From assembly GCA_947367315.1 (NCBI GenBank), contig CANBDX010000023.1:1-34768 (forward strand): a DNA stretch of 34,768 nucleotides, read 5' to 3'. The first letter of the stretch is position 1. Every line of letters begins with the position of its first letter. A program made the translations under genes and the position numbers. Origin of the DNA: an uncultured Bacteroidales bacterium (GTDB lineage Bacteria > Bacteroidota > Bacteroidia > Bacteroidales > UBA932). Of the stretch, positions 34,760 to 34,768 are shown in pieces. The notes under the pieces were generated by a model, which saw nothing but the letters and a program-made list of their open reading frames with translations, made no database searches and had not been told where the DNA came from.

Positions 34760-34768
34760 GTCGGCCCA

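Overview
The window reads as a chromosome segment of a Bacteroidota bacterium, most likely of the order Bacteroidales. Three things point there. Rho carries a long charged insertion, lptD, amiC and mlaD form a divergent cluster, and intergenic regions repeatedly carry the Bacteroides-type promoter (-33 TTTG or TTG, 19-20 bases, -7 TAnnTTTG). Shine-Dalgarno sites are mostly absent. No rRNA, tRNA or CRISPR array was seen. I would not name a genus from sequence alone.

Bases 1-5400 hold the nearly complete 3' part of carB (the start codon lies outside), a YbaK-type tRNA-editing protein, a convergent EamA transporter and a small lipoprotein of unknown function. A bidirectional terminator follows. 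From 5399 to 12353 lie rho and lptD on the minus strand, and divergently amiC (peptidoglycan amidase) and mlaD (lipid transport). Next come dnaA, the dipeptidase pepD and rpe, facing birA, which reads the other way. From 17045 to 21936 runs rsfS-ftsH-cdsA, then psd and a CNNM/CBS membrane protein. These cover ribosome silencing, membrane proteolysis and phospholipid synthesis.

From 30647 down to 21933 runs one tightly packed minus-strand operon: ligA, an FlK-like thioesterase, a bifunctional RelA/SpoT enzyme, an Ig-like lipoprotein, an outer-membrane barrel protein and ispG. The gaps are 3-13 bases and the last pair overlaps. A good promoter lies upstream of ligA, and the downstream terminator is shared with the facing CNNM gene. 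PPi-dependent phosphofructokinase is transcribed divergently from ligA and ends in two terminator-like hairpins.

After 32140 the character changes. Base composition is visibly more A+T-rich, and about 250 non-coding bases carry short direct, tandem and inverted repeats. Then come a protein with three Cys4 zinc knuckles and four excisionase-like helix-turn-helix units, and a Bacteroidota-type tyrosine recombinase. This looks like the integration module at the left end of a mobile element whose cargo and right end lie beyond the window. It is the least ordinary part of the sequence. The pairing of four DNA-binding units with a 10-base tandem repeat array upstream is the most interesting candidate for an undescribed control system.

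At a finer scale, all four convergent gene junctions sit on symmetrical DNA. The clearest case places both stop codons inside the loop of one terminator hairpin. The pepD promoter's -7 box lies inside the loop of the dnaA terminator. The psd promoter lies so close to its start codon that the mRNA may be leaderless.
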